NCBI RefSeq assembly: GCF_000427885.1
Contig: NZ_ATYW01000008.1
Location: 133,595 to 197,594, forward strand
Source: Glycomyces tenuis DSM 44171
GTDB lineage: Bacteria; Actinomycetota; Actinomycetes; Mycobacteriales; Micromonosporaceae
Reading direction: 5' to 3'
Length of the DNA: 64,000 bases
The notes under the pieces were generated by a model. The model ran no database searches. It was not told the DNA's origin and saw nothing but the letters and a program-made list of their open reading frames with translations. Both the position numbers and the translations under genes were made by a program. Below are positions 34,092-43,725 of this stretch, one piece after another (the stretch's first letter is position 1; each line of letters starts with the position of its first letter).

Positions 34092-35839
34092 GATCGGTCA
34101 CTGCCCTGCGCGAGTCCCGTTCGGCAGAGCCGGTGCTCTTCGGGTGGAGCGACGGCTCTGAACAACACGTGCGCTTCCCCGGCCACGAGCAGGGCCTCAC
34201 CGGTCCTGGCAGTGGCGACCAGTTCGTGTTCGGCTCCGGTGAGCCGGAATGCCTCGGACACCGCCTCGACCGCTTGTGGTGCCTGACGAAGCAGGATCTG
34301 AGTGTGCGAGTTGTTGATGACTACGCGACCCAGCTCGGTCGAGGTGACATCGTCGGCGTCCTGGGTGACCACGGCCAGCCCCGCGTTGCGCTTGCGGGTG
34401 CTCTTGGCCATGCGCGCTAGCCACGCGGCGGCGCGGCCTCCCCGCAGTAGCAGCCACGCCTCGTCGACCACGGTCAGCGTCCTGGGCCCGTCCGACCGCA
34501 GCGACCGCCAGATCTCGTCGAGGACGACCAGGGTCACCACGGGCGCCAGCTCGGCCGGGACCGCCGACAGGTCGTAGACCCGCAGCGGATGCCGTTCGGA
34601 GTCAGACGAATCGGCCTGAGAGTCGTCGGTGGCGAAGATGGAATCGGGCCCGGTGTATGGAGCGAGCCGAGCGGCCAGATCAGCTCCGTCAGCCTCGGTC
34701 TCGAGGCGTGCGGTAACGGCGTCGAGGCCCGGTGCGCCTTGGCTCCAGGTGGACATGTCGTCGCTGATGCCCGCGGCCGCGTATGCGGCCGCTGTCGCGC
34801 GTTGCAGCGCGGCCGCCTCCGTGCTGGGCAGACGCTCGCCCAGGAGTGTTTCGACCACGGTGGTGCAGAACAGTTTCCTGCGGCCGAGCTCATCGGGGGC
34901 CGGGTCGGCCGGTAGCGCAAGCGGGTTGAGCCGTACCCCTGGTGTGCCGGGTCTGACCGGCCTCGCTCCGACATGTTTGGCAAGCGCAAGGTATTCGGCC
35001 TCGGGGTCGACCACGACCACCCGCACCCCTTGATAGAGCTGCCTGAGGATCTCGCACTTGGTGAGGTAGCTCTTGCCGGCTCCGGAGGTGGCGATCGTGA
35101 TCGAGTTGTGGTTCGGGCACGACCATCGGTCCCACAGCACTGGTGAACCGGTGTACAGGTTCAGGCCCAGCAAGACCGCGTCGTCACTGACCGGTCCGGG
35201 CACGTCGGCCGAGCAGAAGGGGAACGATGCCGCGGCGGTGTCGGTGTCGACGGTGCGTTTCGCGCCTACCGGGTCGACTCCGAGTGGGAGGGTCGCGAAC
35301 AGGCCAGGCAACTGTCGGGCCGTGGCTGGGCGCACATCGAGCATTGCCGCAGCGGTCGCGGCTCGCAGCCGGGCGCACGCAAGGTCGAGTTCGTCGGTGG
35401 TCGGCGCGTGTACGGTCACGTAGACGGCTTGGGCGTGCAGCTGGGACTCCCCGCGCGCGATGCGTCCGGCGAAAGCGGCCGCATCGGCAGCGGCGGCCTC
35501 CACGCTCGGGTCGTCCAGTTTCCCGCGACCGGCCGCGTACATCCGCTGCGACTCCAACCGAGCTCGGCGGCGCTGCAGCGTCGAAGCCGCCACCGCCGGG
35601 TTGAGCCCTTGGACGTGGAGCGCCGTCTCGACGCGGGCCCGGTCGCCGACGAAATATTCCAGCCAGCCGACCGGCAGCATCGACGGATACCCGACCAGCA
35701 GCAGCACCGCTGCCCAGCCGTCCCCGACCCGCATCCGCCGCAAACCGACTACGGCCGTATCGGGCCATAGGTCCGCCTCGAGCGCAAAGCCGCGCTTCGC
35801 AATGAGCTTGCCGGTCAGGGCACGTAGAAGCGGTTTCAT
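34088..35839 (-). CDS. VirB4-like conjugation ATPase
   Basis: 583 residues from the ATG at 35839 (GGGAGGAC upstream). N-terminal half with the beta-rich VirB4/SCO6880 pattern. Walker A ITIATSGAGKSYLTK near 300, Walker B LTVVDEAWLLLRGG near 465 and AVVTQDADDV as the sensor motif. It energises the type IV secretion-like channel and overlaps its neighbours by ATGA. Confidence 0.88.
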   Translation of the reverse strand: MKPLLRALTGKLIAKRGFALEADLWPDTAVVGLRRMRVGDGWAAVLLLVGYPSMLPVGWLEYFVGDRARVETALHVQGLNPAVAASTLQRRRARLESQRMYAAGRGKLDDPSVEAAAADAAAFAGRIARGESQLHAQAVYVTVHAPTTDELDLACARLRAATAAAMLDVRPATARQLPGLFATLPLGVDPVGAKRTVDTDTAAASFPFCSADVPGPVSDDAVLLGLNLYTGSPVLWDRWSCPNHNSITIATSGAGKSYLTKCEILRQLYQGVRVVVVDPEAEYLALAKHVGARPVRPGTPGVRLNPLALPADPAPDELGRRKLFCTTVVETLLGERLPSTEAAALQRATAAAYAAAGISDDMSTWSQGAPGLDAVTARLETEADGADLAARLAPYTGPDSIFATDDSQADSSDSERHPLRVYDLSAVPAELAPVVTLVVLDEIWRSLRSDGPRTLTVVDEAWLLLRGGRAAAWLARMAKSTRKRNAGLAVVTQDADDVTSTELGRVVINNSHTQILLRQAPQAVEAVSEAFRLTGAEHELVATARTGEALLVAGEAHVLFRAVAPPEEHRLCRTGLAQGSDRS

Positions 35840-36723
35840 GTCGTCCTCCCAGTAGTTGCAGGGGTGCCGTGGGGGTCGATGCCGTACCGGACTCGGGCGG
35901 TCAACTCGGCACGGTCCAGGCGGTGTGCGACCACACCGATCTGTGCGGCGAACGCCTCTACCTGCCCGGCCGCCCAGGCTGCGCCGTCGGCGTCGGGACA
36001 GCGGGCGATCACGGTGATCTCCCGCCGCAGCAGCGACTTCGCGCCCACCAGGCCGGCCAGCCACGCCTGATGCGCCGCCGCTGCCTTGGCCAGCGGCCCT
36101 GCTGGGAGTGCGGTACGCCGAGCCTCGAGCCCGGCCAAGTAGCGGGAGAGGTCGACCGGGCGGGTGGAGACGCACACCTGCAGGTGCGCATCGAGCGAAT
36201 GCAGCAGGCGGGCGAACGCGCCGGTCAGCGCGGCCCGCTCAGTGCCCGAGCGGAGTCCGAAGTTCACAAACCCCACATCGACACCGGCCGCCCAACCCGC
36301 AGACCCCAAATCGACCAGGCCGTTGTCCCGGATGGCACGGACCGGGCCATGCACCGCCGCCGTCCCAGCGGATCCCGAACGCTTTGCCCGGCCGGTCAGG
36401 CGCGCGAGAGTCCGACGGACCTCTTCTGGCGCCTGTCCTGCCGCGATCGGGCGCCTCGGGGTTGCGGTGGCGCACCAGATCAGGCGGTCCAGGCTTGCCC
36501 CGTCCTTGCGGACGGTCGCCAAAGCGAACGCCACTGCCGCGACCGGCGCGGTCACGGCCGCTAGGACCGGAATCGGTGCGGTCTCGACCAGACCCCGCCA
36601 CAGTGCCAACAGCACCAGCGCGACCGGCGCCAAGAGTGCGACCTGACGGGCGGTCAGACCGAACAGCACCTTGTCGGGCAGGTCCAAATCAGCTGGGACC
36701 CATGCTGCATTGCTGGTATTCAT
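35836..36723 (-). CDS. PrgI family / SCO6880-like membrane protein
   Basis: 295 residues from the ATG at 36723 (GAGGAG upstream). Two membrane segments near residues 25-70, preceded by the PADLDLPDKVLFGLTARQVA signature of PrgI proteins. The C-terminal 200 residues look like the soluble SCO6880 part. In Gram-positive conjugation systems PrgI is a VirB3-like partner of VirB4. Confidence 0.85.
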   Translation of the reverse strand: MNTSNAAWVPADLDLPDKVLFGLTARQVALLAPVALVLLALWRGLVETAPIPVLAAVTAPVAAVAFALATVRKDGASLDRLIWCATATPRRPIAAGQAPEEVRRTLARLTGRAKRSGSAGTAAVHGPVRAIRDNGLVDLGSAGWAAGVDVGFVNFGLRSGTERAALTGAFARLLHSLDAHLQVCVSTRPVDLSRYLAGLEARRTALPAGPLAKAAAAHQAWLAGLVGAKSLLRREITVIARCPDADGAAWAAGQVEAFAAQIGVVAHRLDRAELTARVRYGIDPHGTPATTGRTT

Positions 36724-36728
36724 CCAGA

Positions 36729-38471
36729 TCACTCCTCTTTCCTGGGCTCAGTCGGCTTTGGCGTGCTCGAACGAGGCAAAGGCTCTGCGTCTAGTTGCTT
36801 TTCGGGGCTCGCGGGTGCAGGAGCACTACTCGGGGCAGGACCGGCAGCCTCGGGCAGCCGCGCCGGAGCCGATTCAGCTTCGGGCGGTGTCGCCGGCGGC
36901 AGGATGCCGTCAGCGCGAGGCCGAGTAGCCTCGGGCCGCCGCGGGGGTACCGCGTTCGAAGTGGAACCCGCCGAGCCCGAGGCGGGCTTCGGGGCAGCCC
37001 CGCCAGGACCAGCCTCCGGCCTGCGTGGCGCAGGATTCGGTTTGCCAGGTACCGGCTTCGAGGCTGGCGTACCGGGCTTCGCTGAATCGATGCCATCGCT
37101 GCCCGGGTGGCCGTGTAGCGAGGTGGCAGCGATGTCAGGATCGAACCCGCCATCGGTGACCTTCGGGAGCGGCCGCTTCCACGGCGGCGCATCCCGGTCC
37201 CGACCTGGCTCGGGCGCGGCATCGGGCGCATCCCCGCCAAGCGTGGTCACCGGCTCGGCGTCGGCGCGCTGGTCGTGCGGGCTCGCGGGTTTCTCGGGGG
37301 CCGCCGGACGGCCGGACCCGCCCCCGCTTCCGCCGCCGTTCGGTCCCTTGTCGAGGCTGCCCTTGCCTGAGCCCGAGGTCGCACCCCCGCCCTGCCCGCC
37401 GCTGGGCGCCTGCTTCGCGGTCCCGTCGTCGCTGTCGGTTTTTTCGCGGCGCCAGGGCGGGCGGCGCATGTCGGTGCCCCAGATCGTCCCCGGCGTGCTG
37501 AACTTGCGCTTCGGCTTGTGGCCGCGGCCGGCAAACTTCGACATGACGAATGCGGCCAGCAACCGCGAACCGGGGACCTTTACCGGGCGGCCCCGTGCGA
37601 TTCGGAACGCCTCGGCATGGACTTTCCACATCATCCACACCAGCACCATCAAATGGACGTGCCACGTGATGGACGAATAACCGAGCAGGTCATCATCCTC
37701 GTCAGGGAGATAGGTGCGCATCTCGTGCCACATCCAGATCAGCGCTGCTTGGCCGATCGAAGAGGCCATGCACGCACCCAGCATCCGCCACCACAGGTGC
37801 GCGAACTGCTCGGTGATCGGCAATCCGTGGCAGGCCACGGCGATCGGGGCGAGCGTCGCGACGAAGAACAGCACGATATATCGCAAGATCGATGTCACCA
37901 GCAGCACCAGTAGACACACGATGCTAATGATGATCATGATGATGTGAAACAGCTCGATCTCCTGATCGGCTCGCGGTGAGAACGACACCCAATACGCGAA
38001 CTGTGAATGCTCGGCGCCTTCTTGCCAATCGCATTCAGCGATATCGTCTGTGCGCCAGTCGTATGCGGGGTCGGTGCAGATCGCGCCTTCATCACTGATA
38101 TCGATCGATACCAACGCGTTCACCACATCGTTATTGGCAACGACCGCCTGATGCACGATCGTCCAGATTATGCCGGTCAGCAGCATGCCGATCACCAAGC
38201 GTGGCGCGATCTCGCGCAGTGAATATCGCGTCTGCAAGGTCTCGTGGCTCATCACCAGAAACCCGCCGACAACGATCACGATCGCATAAGAGGCGAATAC
38301 CAGCACTTTAAAGCCGCTACCGAGCAAAATTCCGTACTGCATGGCATCGGTCGAGAGCAACGTGAAGTCCGCCGACAGCATATGCAGAATCACGCGAGCC
38401 AGATACGCCAGCAGATCATACAGCCAAGTGATGACCGCATCCATCATGTCGTTGACAGTGTCCTCGATCAT
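36729..38471 (-). CDS. TrbL/VirB6-like channel protein with Pro/Gly-rich tail
   Basis: 580 residues. The first 310 contain about six to eight membrane helices and a Cys-containing extracellular loop (GAICTDPAYDW, AECDWQEG). Residues about 330-580 are a low-complexity Pro/Gly/Ala/Glu tail. The N-terminal part fits the polytopic VirB6/TrbL channel subunit; the tail may reach into the cytoplasm or wall. It is 139 nt after the pilin-like gene, with its own start behind AAGGAGGCAGCC. Confidence 0.8.
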   Translation of the reverse strand: MIEDTVNDMMDAVITWLYDLLAYLARVILHMLSADFTLLSTDAMQYGILLGSGFKVLVFASYAIVIVVGGFLVMSHETLQTRYSLREIAPRLVIGMLLTGIIWTIVHQAVVANNDVVNALVSIDISDEGAICTDPAYDWRTDDIAECDWQEGAEHSQFAYWVSFSPRADQEIELFHIIMIIISIVCLLVLLVTSILRYIVLFFVATLAPIAVACHGLPITEQFAHLWWRMLGACMASSIGQAALIWMWHEMRTYLPDEDDDLLGYSSITWHVHLMVLVWMMWKVHAEAFRIARGRPVKVPGSRLLAAFVMSKFAGRGHKPKRKFSTPGTIWGTDMRRPPWRREKTDSDDGTAKQAPSGGQGGGATSGSGKGSLDKGPNGGGSGGGSGRPAAPEKPASPHDQRADAEPVTTLGGDAPDAAPEPGRDRDAPPWKRPLPKVTDGGFDPDIAATSLHGHPGSDGIDSAKPGTPASKPVPGKPNPAPRRPEAGPGGAAPKPASGSAGSTSNAVPPRRPEATRPRADGILPPATPPEAESAPARLPEAAGPAPSSAPAPASPEKQLDAEPLPRSSTPKPTEPRKEE

Positions 38472-38610
38472 GGCTGCCTCCTTGCCGGTAGCGAGAAGCT
38501 ATGCGGGATGACATCATTCGAAAACGAGCAGCTGGGTACATACGAAGATGCCGTATGCAGCGCCGAGTAATCGATGTGAGAGGTAAAGATGGAGAATGGC
38601 GTGTGCATGA

Positions 38611-38967
38611 CTACTCCAGAATCGCCGCGAGAATGGCGACGAACGCCGGAGCGAGAATGACTATCGCGAAACCGATCGCCGCCGCGCGCAGTGCCATCTT
38701 TGCCTTCTCGGTCTCACCCGGATCAGACGCCAACAGATACCGGAGCCCGGCGATGGTGAGCATGACTGCCACCAGTGTCCCGGCGATTCCCACAATCCAA
38801 TTCCGCAGATTGTTGAGCACTCCGACCAACTGCTCGGTACTGGCCAGTGCCACTCCCGGCACCAACAACACCAGCGTGCAAACGCCGCCGATGACAGCAG
38901 CGAATCCAGATGCGATCCGAACACGACGTTCGTGCCGTCTTGACCGCATGACCTCTGTTCCGTTCAT
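38611..38967 (-). CDS. VirB2/TrbC-like pilin
   Basis: 118 residues from the ATG at 38967; a GTG 9 nt upstream is an alternative. After an Arg-rich N-terminus come a signal-like helix with an ALAS cleavage site (about 43), then two hydrophobic helices separated by a short polar loop (LLASDPGETEKAK). This is the layout of VirB2/TrbC pilins or small conjugation membrane proteins. It is the first gene of the conjugation operon. Confidence 0.75.
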   Translation of the reverse strand: MNGTEVMRSRRHERRVRIASGFAAVIGGVCTLVLLVPGVALASTEQLVGVLNNLRNWIVGIAGTLVAVMLTIAGLRYLLASDPGETEKAKMALRAAAIGFAIVILAPAFVAILAAILE

Positions 38968-39175
38968 CCCCCGCACCCCCTTGATGCCTTCGGAGGAAGG
39001 GGCCGACCGGCGGAATTTTGAACGGACCGGTCGGCCCGCTCCGGGGACGATGCGGAGGACTGCGGAGACTCACCCCCTCCATCGGTCGGATGTAGTACGG
39101 ACACCTTGGTCCATCTCGCATCCGACCCCGGAACAGCCGCCGCATCCGGCGACGGCATGCCCTAAAACCACCGGC

Positions 39176-39480
39176 TGTGACAACTTGTGACCATTCGCAT
39201 TGCCGTCACCACCGGTCACACAGCCCCAATACACCGGTCATGCCGAAATTCCGGACCGACCACTCGAATGTGTGACAGCACCGCCCATGGCCTGCGAATA
39301 CGCAAGTATGTGATCGCTCGTGACCGCGACGATTGCAGTCACAACCAGTCACTACCGGTGGTTGCAGCTCAGAGAGAAATACATTCGAACCAACAGATCC
39401 CCATGAGCGAGGCACATCAGTTCCGTGACTCCGCTCCAAATCACAGATGGTCACAGTCTCTTGACATGTGACTGTGTGAC
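39176..39480. repeat. TGTGAC/GTCACA repeat array (right copy)
   Basis: Eight exact TGTGAC or GTCACA words and several one-mismatch copies lie in 305 bp between the divergent pilin gene and the 39503 gene. The rest of the stretch, 38968-39175, shows no gene. The array shares CTTGTGACC and ACCGGTGG with 8254-8290. Candidate functions are operator array, iterons of an origin, or oriT-adjacent sites. Confidence 0.65.
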
Positions 39481-39502
39481 CGGCCGTACTGGAAGGAGCG
39501 AC

Positions 39503-40258
39503 ATGAAGAAGTCGTGTTCCGTACTGGAGGTCAGCATCATGAACGGTTACGCACTCGCGCAGATAGAAAATATCTGCCGATCCTTCACTCGGCAGAATGG
39601 CTACTATCTCGGTGATATCATCGATGATCCTCTGCCGGATAACCGTCTGGACATCGATGCCGTTGCTTCCTATCTCAATCGCCGCAGCACACCGACTGCT
39701 TCCCGCGATGCCGCCTGGCGGCGCCTCATCGAGCTCACCCGACAATCCGACCAGGATTGGACGCTGATCGCCATTCGGCTCGCGCTACCAGGGATCCGAC
39801 GCGCTATCACACGTGCTCAGCCCATTCTTCCGGAATTCGATAGAAGTGAACTCGAGACCGAAGCCGTGTGCAGGTTCTCTGAGGTGCTTCAGATCATCGA
39901 TATCGCGCAGTCAAATATCTGCTCGAAACTTTGTCAACGAGTCTCTTCTGCCCTCCGCACGCTTCTCCGAGCGGAGTTGCGAGATATCAAGACAGCGGAG
40001 CAGATGGAATTCGAGTCTCGTATTCCACCTAAGCAGTACGGTCACATGGACTTGGTCCTGGCTGAGGCGGTCGCTGAAGGTATCGTCACTCTATACGAGG
40101 CACAAATAATCGGGGCGACCCGCATCGACGAGGTCGGGCTCAAACAGATCGCAAAGGACCAAGGGATACCGAGGATCGAGTTGAGCCTTGCGATCAAGAT
40201 TGCCGAAGGCAGGCTGGTAACTTGGATCTGCAGTAAGAACCAAGTTCAAGGCTGCTAA
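39503..40258 (+). CDS. Hypothetical protein divergent from the conjugation operon
   Basis: 251 residues from the ATG at 39503 (GGAAGGAGCGAC upstream). Mostly helical, with a C-terminal part (ATRIDEVGLKQIAKDQGIPRIELSLAIKIAEGR, in two segments) that resembles the helix-turn-helix of sigma-70-like or phage regulators. Base composition is clearly less GC-rich than that of the neighbours. A regulator acting on the TGTGAC repeats just upstream is a reasonable guess, not shown. Confidence 0.65.
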   Translation: MKKSCSVLEVSIMNGYALAQIENICRSFTRQNGYYLGDIIDDPLPDNRLDIDAVASYLNRRSTPTASRDAAWRRLIELTRQSDQDWTLIAIRLALPGIRRAITRAQPILPEFDRSELETEAVCRFSEVLQIIDIAQSNICSKLCQRVSSALRTLLRAELRDIKTAEQMEFESRIPPKQYGHMDLVLAEAVAEGIVTLYEAQIIGATRIDEVGLKQIAKDQGIPRIELSLAIKIAEGRLVTWICSKNQVQGC

Positions 40259-40504
40259 GAACGACGTTGGATTTCCTTTTAGACCAGGTATGAATCCAGG
40301 CGTCGATTGATTTCCAGGGTACGCATTGAAGTTGTATATGGCCGTCCCCATATTCCCTCACACTTGTGGCATCGACCGGCCCAAATCGTGACAGAGTGCT
40401 ACATGCCCTTTGGTTCATTCCCGCTGACCAGTCGACCGAAATAACACGGGCTGCCATGAGGTTCACTTGACGGGATTGTCTTCTGAAATTGGTGTGGTTG
40501 TGGT

Positions 40505-41608
40505 TCAGGTGACTCCAACCTCACCAATTACACTATGCAGGCGAGCAAGGCCGACATCGAATGCGATGTTGAGTCGCTGCCACGGTAGGTTTGAGACCAC
40601 TTCGAGGCTAAGCCCAGATTTCGATTCCAGTTTACGGAGAGCTGGGAGGATCTCGCTTTGCCCGAGAAGCATGAAATTCCGGTCGTTCACCAGATCCCGC
40701 GCGGCATAGGCGTCTCCAGTTTGCAAGGCGACGTTTCCAAACTCTTTGACGAGTAGCTCGGTGTCAGCATCGATGAGATGCGCAAGTTCCAGTATGCTCA
40801 GGCCCAGCCGAATCTGGAATAGCCGCTGTTCGGACGGCAGTTCCAGCTGTAGAACTTGCCGCACGAGAACGCTGCAACTCCTCACGTTCGCGGTACCGCT
40901 GGCGATAGCGCAGCAGGTCTCCAGGTACAAGGCGAGGACTTGTTCCCATGAGTCGATCACGGCGGTGTCGGCGATCATGGTGATCGCGGAGGTCAGGTCG
41001 CCTGTGGTGTAGTGGGTGATGATGGCGGTTTGACGTCCGTCCAGGAGTCGTTCGCCGATGCCTTTGTATTGCTTCACTGTTTGCAGTGCTTCGGTCCATC
41101 GACCTGCGCGGGTGAGGGCTCTGGTGCCGTCGGAGAGCATCGCGATCCACAGCCGTTCGCGGGCGGCATGACGGCTCTCTGCCTTGGGGGTGAGATCGGC
41201 GAAGTCGAGGGTGTTGCCGTTGACTGCGACGGAGCCGGCATTGTTGGCGGCGATGAGTGCCTGGTCCAGGATCTTGAAGGCGCGGTCGCCGTCGCCTTCG
41301 CGGATGGCGAGGCGGGCCAGATTGACGATCGGCTCCATCGCGAGACCTGCGTCCACGCTGCCCAACGGGGCACGCTCGGCGAAGGCGTGGAACTGCCGCC
41401 AGCACATTTCGACTGCGAGGTCTCCGGCGCCGATATCGCTTGCGATGAGCGCTGTCAGGTTGAGTGCGGCGGCAGCCTCAGCCTGGTTCTGGGCACAGTG
41501 AGCCATGTTGGTGACGTTGTCGATCCGCTGGTCCAGCGGCGCGCAAGTCGGTCGAGCTCTAGGCACGAGCGGGAACCAGCGTGTGAGGGCCTTCGGTGTT
41601 TCATTCAT
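40505..41608 (-). CDS. TPR-like accessory protein of the lanthipeptide cluster
   Basis: 367 residues from the ATG at 41608, overlapping the previous gene by 8 nt (ATGAATGA). The whole protein is helical with repeat-like segments (AVEMCWRQFHAFAERA, DRAFKILDQALIAANNAG, SDGTRALTRAGRWTEALQTV), like the TPR part of Streptomyces XRE-TPR regulators but without an XRE domain. Such proteins recur in FxLD clusters. Role unknown; signalling or scaffolding is possible. Confidence 0.7.
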   Translation of the reverse strand: MNETPKALTRWFPLVPRARPTCAPLDQRIDNVTNMAHCAQNQAEAAAALNLTALIASDIGAGDLAVEMCWRQFHAFAERAPLGSVDAGLAMEPIVNLARLAIREGDGDRAFKILDQALIAANNAGSVAVNGNTLDFADLTPKAESRHAARERLWIAMLSDGTRALTRAGRWTEALQTVKQYKGIGERLLDGRQTAIITHYTTGDLTSAITMIADTAVIDSWEQVLALYLETCCAIASGTANVRSCSVLVRQVLQLELPSEQRLFQIRLGLSILELAHLIDADTELLVKEFGNVALQTGDAYAARDLVNDRNFMLLGQSEILPALRKLESKSGLSLEVVSNLPWQRLNIAFDVGLARLHSVIGEVGVT

Positions 41609-42491
41609 GGCGGCTGGGTCCTTCCTGCCTGATCGCATTGCCGGGGTTGACCGGGTGATGGTCGGTGAAGACGGCGGTTTGAGCGGCGCGAGCGAGGTGT
41701 TGTTGATCGGGCAGGGGCAAGCCGAGGCGGTTCCAGTGGAACAGGATGTGGTGAGCCAGGACGGCGCGGAGTCCGCGTTCGAGCTGGCCCTGGTCGGCAA
41801 TCGATCGGAGCTCGGTTCCTGCGGCGCGAAAGGCTGCGATCCACTTCAAGGCGAGTCCGGCTTGGTTACCGTTGAGGCGGCCCGCAGTGGTTTCGGGGTC
41901 GGCGACGAGGAAGCGGCGGACGGTCTCGGCTGACTTGTCAGGATGTGTGGGAATGACTGTGGAGGTCCCGCCACGAAGTGCGGCCAGGCGGGACCAGATG
42001 TCGCCTTGTTCAAACCATTCCTGGCCGGCGGCCCGAGCCAGCGCGGTGCACAGCAGGAGGGAGAGTTCACGGCGTCGATCGCTGCCCGGAGCTGGGGCGG
42101 TGAGGGCGAGATAGTCGGCAACGGCAGCGGTGTCGCGGGAAAAGAGCCGGTGGGCGATGTCCATAGCGGTGGCGCCGCCGAATGCGGTCGTCTCAGGCTC
42201 GTAGACCTGGTGGACGTATTCACTGATGCGCGACTCGCTTTCCAGACCGGTCAAGAAGGCGCTGATGCGCCGACGAACCCTCTCAAGGCTGACGCCTTGA
42301 GCCGGGCTATAGCGGAGCCGCCACCATGGGCTCTTGCGGATGAAGAACCAGCAGTCCAGGATCCCGTCGTCGACCGCCGATTGCATCTGCGGGCCCAAGT
42401 GCTTCGCGCACATCCACTCGGCGTCGGTGCGATCGCTCCAGCGGACACTACTTTGGAGCCAGCGCGTTACCTCAGTTACTGGTGGTGCCAT
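41601..42491 (-). CDS. Stand-alone lantibiotic dehydratase C-domain (thiopeptide-type)
   Basis: 296 residues from the ATG at 42491, which overlaps the LanC stop. The segment after WFFIRKSPWWRLRYSP and the end with ALAHHILFHWNRLGLP match the thiopeptide-type bacteriocin biosynthesis domain (Lant_dehydr_C), which in LanB enzymes performs glutamate elimination. Here a complete LanB with its own C-domain is also present, so this copy may act elsewhere on the peptide or assist it. The frame continues upstream of the ATG, but there it is antisense shadow of lanC. Confidence 0.8.
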   Translation of the reverse strand: MAPPVTEVTRWLQSSVRWSDRTDAEWMCAKHLGPQMQSAVDDGILDCWFFIRKSPWWRLRYSPAQGVSLERVRRRISAFLTGLESESRISEYVHQVYEPETTAFGGATAMDIAHRLFSRDTAAVADYLALTAPAPGSDRRRELSLLLCTALARAAGQEWFEQGDIWSRLAALRGGTSTVIPTHPDKSAETVRRFLVADPETTAGRLNGNQAGLALKWIAAFRAAGTELRSIADQGQLERGLRAVLAHHILFHWNRLGLPLPDQQHLARAAQTAVFTDHHPVNPGNAIRQEGPSRHE

Positions 42492-43723
42492 CAGATCGAC
42501 CTGGCCGGTGCGGTGAGCAGCAAGGCGGCATCCCAGATTGATCCGTCGGCAACCTGTGGGCCTGCTGCTTGCAGAGCGAGCCCGGCACCAGCGCTGCCGT
42601 CGAGGAAGCCGTTCTCGACCGCGCGGCACTCCAGCAGTCGGTGCAGCAGGCCCGGGAGGGCCTCGCCGAGCCGGGGGTCCTGAGCATCGGCGGCGGCGCG
42701 CTGGACGATTCGGTACAGCCCCGCGATCCCGTGGCACAGGCCGGCGTCGACGAGCGATGCCTGCTGCGTCTGGTCGGTCAGGCAGCGCAAGAGCGCTTCT
42801 TCGGCGGCGCGTTGCCGGTCGGGGTCGGCGAGCGCAACCGCGGCGAGCTGAAGGCAGCGGGCAATGCCGGGGGTGCCGTAGCACCAGCTCGGGCGGCCGG
42901 GTGCCGGTTGACTGCTGGAGTGCTGTGCGAGTTCGGGGCGGGTGAGCCATTGCGGCCACCAGCCGTCCTCGTGCTGCCAGATGTCGTAGTGGGCGTAGAT
43001 CCGCTCGATGGCCTCGAGTTGACCGGGGACGGTGATGCCGGCCCGGTGGGCTATGGCGAGGCAGGCCAGGGGTCCGGCGATGCCGTGGGCGGCGCCGAGG
43101 TTGGCGTGGCCGCCGGGGAACTCCTGGGAGTCCTTGAGGTAGGGGTCGTGGGCGACCCACCAGCCGGGCAGGCGCGTTCGGTCGATGCGGATGGGTTTGG
43201 TCAGTTCGACCAGATATCGCAGCACCTGCTCGGTCAGCTCATGGCCGGGTTCGGTACCGAGGAGATAGACACCGAGACCGGTCAGGCCCGAGAGCTGGCT
43301 GTATTCGGCGAAGCTGGCAGGCCGCTGCTGTTTGATGCGCTCTTCGGCGGCTTCGAGCCGCTTGGCGATGATGGTCTTGACCGTGTGGTGAAGTCTCGCG
43401 CGGGTGGTGGCGTGCTGGTCTGGCTGGGTGCTGGTGTGCAGGATGAAGGCGAGGGCCGGGGCGCCGTTGTACAGGTTGGTATCGGCTGCGCCGTTCACGT
43501 GAGGGCGGATGGCGGTCGCCAGCCAGTTGCGGCAGGTACCGGGGTCGCCGCTGCTGGTTCGTGTGCGTTCGAGGTGCAGCAGGGCGATCCCGAGTTGGCC
43601 GGCCCCCAGCGACTGCGGGGCGGCATCGACTCGGACAGCGATGGCTCCCGGCTCGGTCAGGGCAGCGGCGATGCGGTCGGCCCGCTTGGCGGCGGCGAGG
43701 CGTTGTTCGACGATGGTGGTCAT
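42491..43723 (-). CDS. lanC: LanC-like lanthionine cyclase
   Basis: 410 residues from the ATG at 43723. Zinc ligands of LanC are visible: Cys in PSWCYGTPG (about 300), Cys-His in AGLCHGIAG (about 348). GAAHGIAGPLACL and FLDGSAGAGLAL are other family marks. It catalyses Michael-type addition of Cys thiols to dehydro residues. It lies directly after lanB with no gap. Confidence 0.92.
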   Translation of the reverse strand: MTTIVEQRLAAAKRADRIAAALTEPGAIAVRVDAAPQSLGAGQLGIALLHLERTRTSSGDPGTCRNWLATAIRPHVNGAADTNLYNGAPALAFILHTSTQPDQHATTRARLHHTVKTIIAKRLEAAEERIKQQRPASFAEYSQLSGLTGLGVYLLGTEPGHELTEQVLRYLVELTKPIRIDRTRLPGWWVAHDPYLKDSQEFPGGHANLGAAHGIAGPLACLAIAHRAGITVPGQLEAIERIYAHYDIWQHEDGWWPQWLTRPELAQHSSSQPAPGRPSWCYGTPGIARCLQLAAVALADPDRQRAAEEALLRCLTDQTQQASLVDAGLCHGIAGLYRIVQRAAADAQDPRLGEALPGLLHRLLECRAVENGFLDGSAGAGLALQAAGPQVADGSIWDAALLLTAPARSI

Positions 43724-43725
43724 GG

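Larger units (their letters stand above)
29723..38967 (-). mobile_element. Conjugation module of an integrative or plasmid element
   Basis: Seven minus-strand genes, most overlapping by ATGA: pilin-like, TrbL/VirB6-like, PrgI, VirB4, M23/transglycosylase, VirD4-like coupling ATPase, replication-relaxation protein. This is the actinobacterial type IV secretion-like conjugation set. No relaxase or integrase of the element itself is visible in the window. Confidence 0.7.

Noticed and set aside
39176..39480. CRISPR array at the TGTGAC repeats
   Set aside because: Repeat unit is only six bases, spacing is irregular, orientation is mixed and no cas genes are present.
40259..40504. Small minus-strand frames between the 40258 stop and the lanthipeptide cluster
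   Set aside because: No ribosome binding site or conserved pattern; treated as the convergent gap between two units.
42492..43160. N-terminal extension of the stand-alone dehydratase C-domain gene to a GTG at 43160
   Set aside because: The extension is an Arg/Pro-rich shadow of lanC; an ATG at 42491 overlaps the lanC stop and starts the conserved domain.
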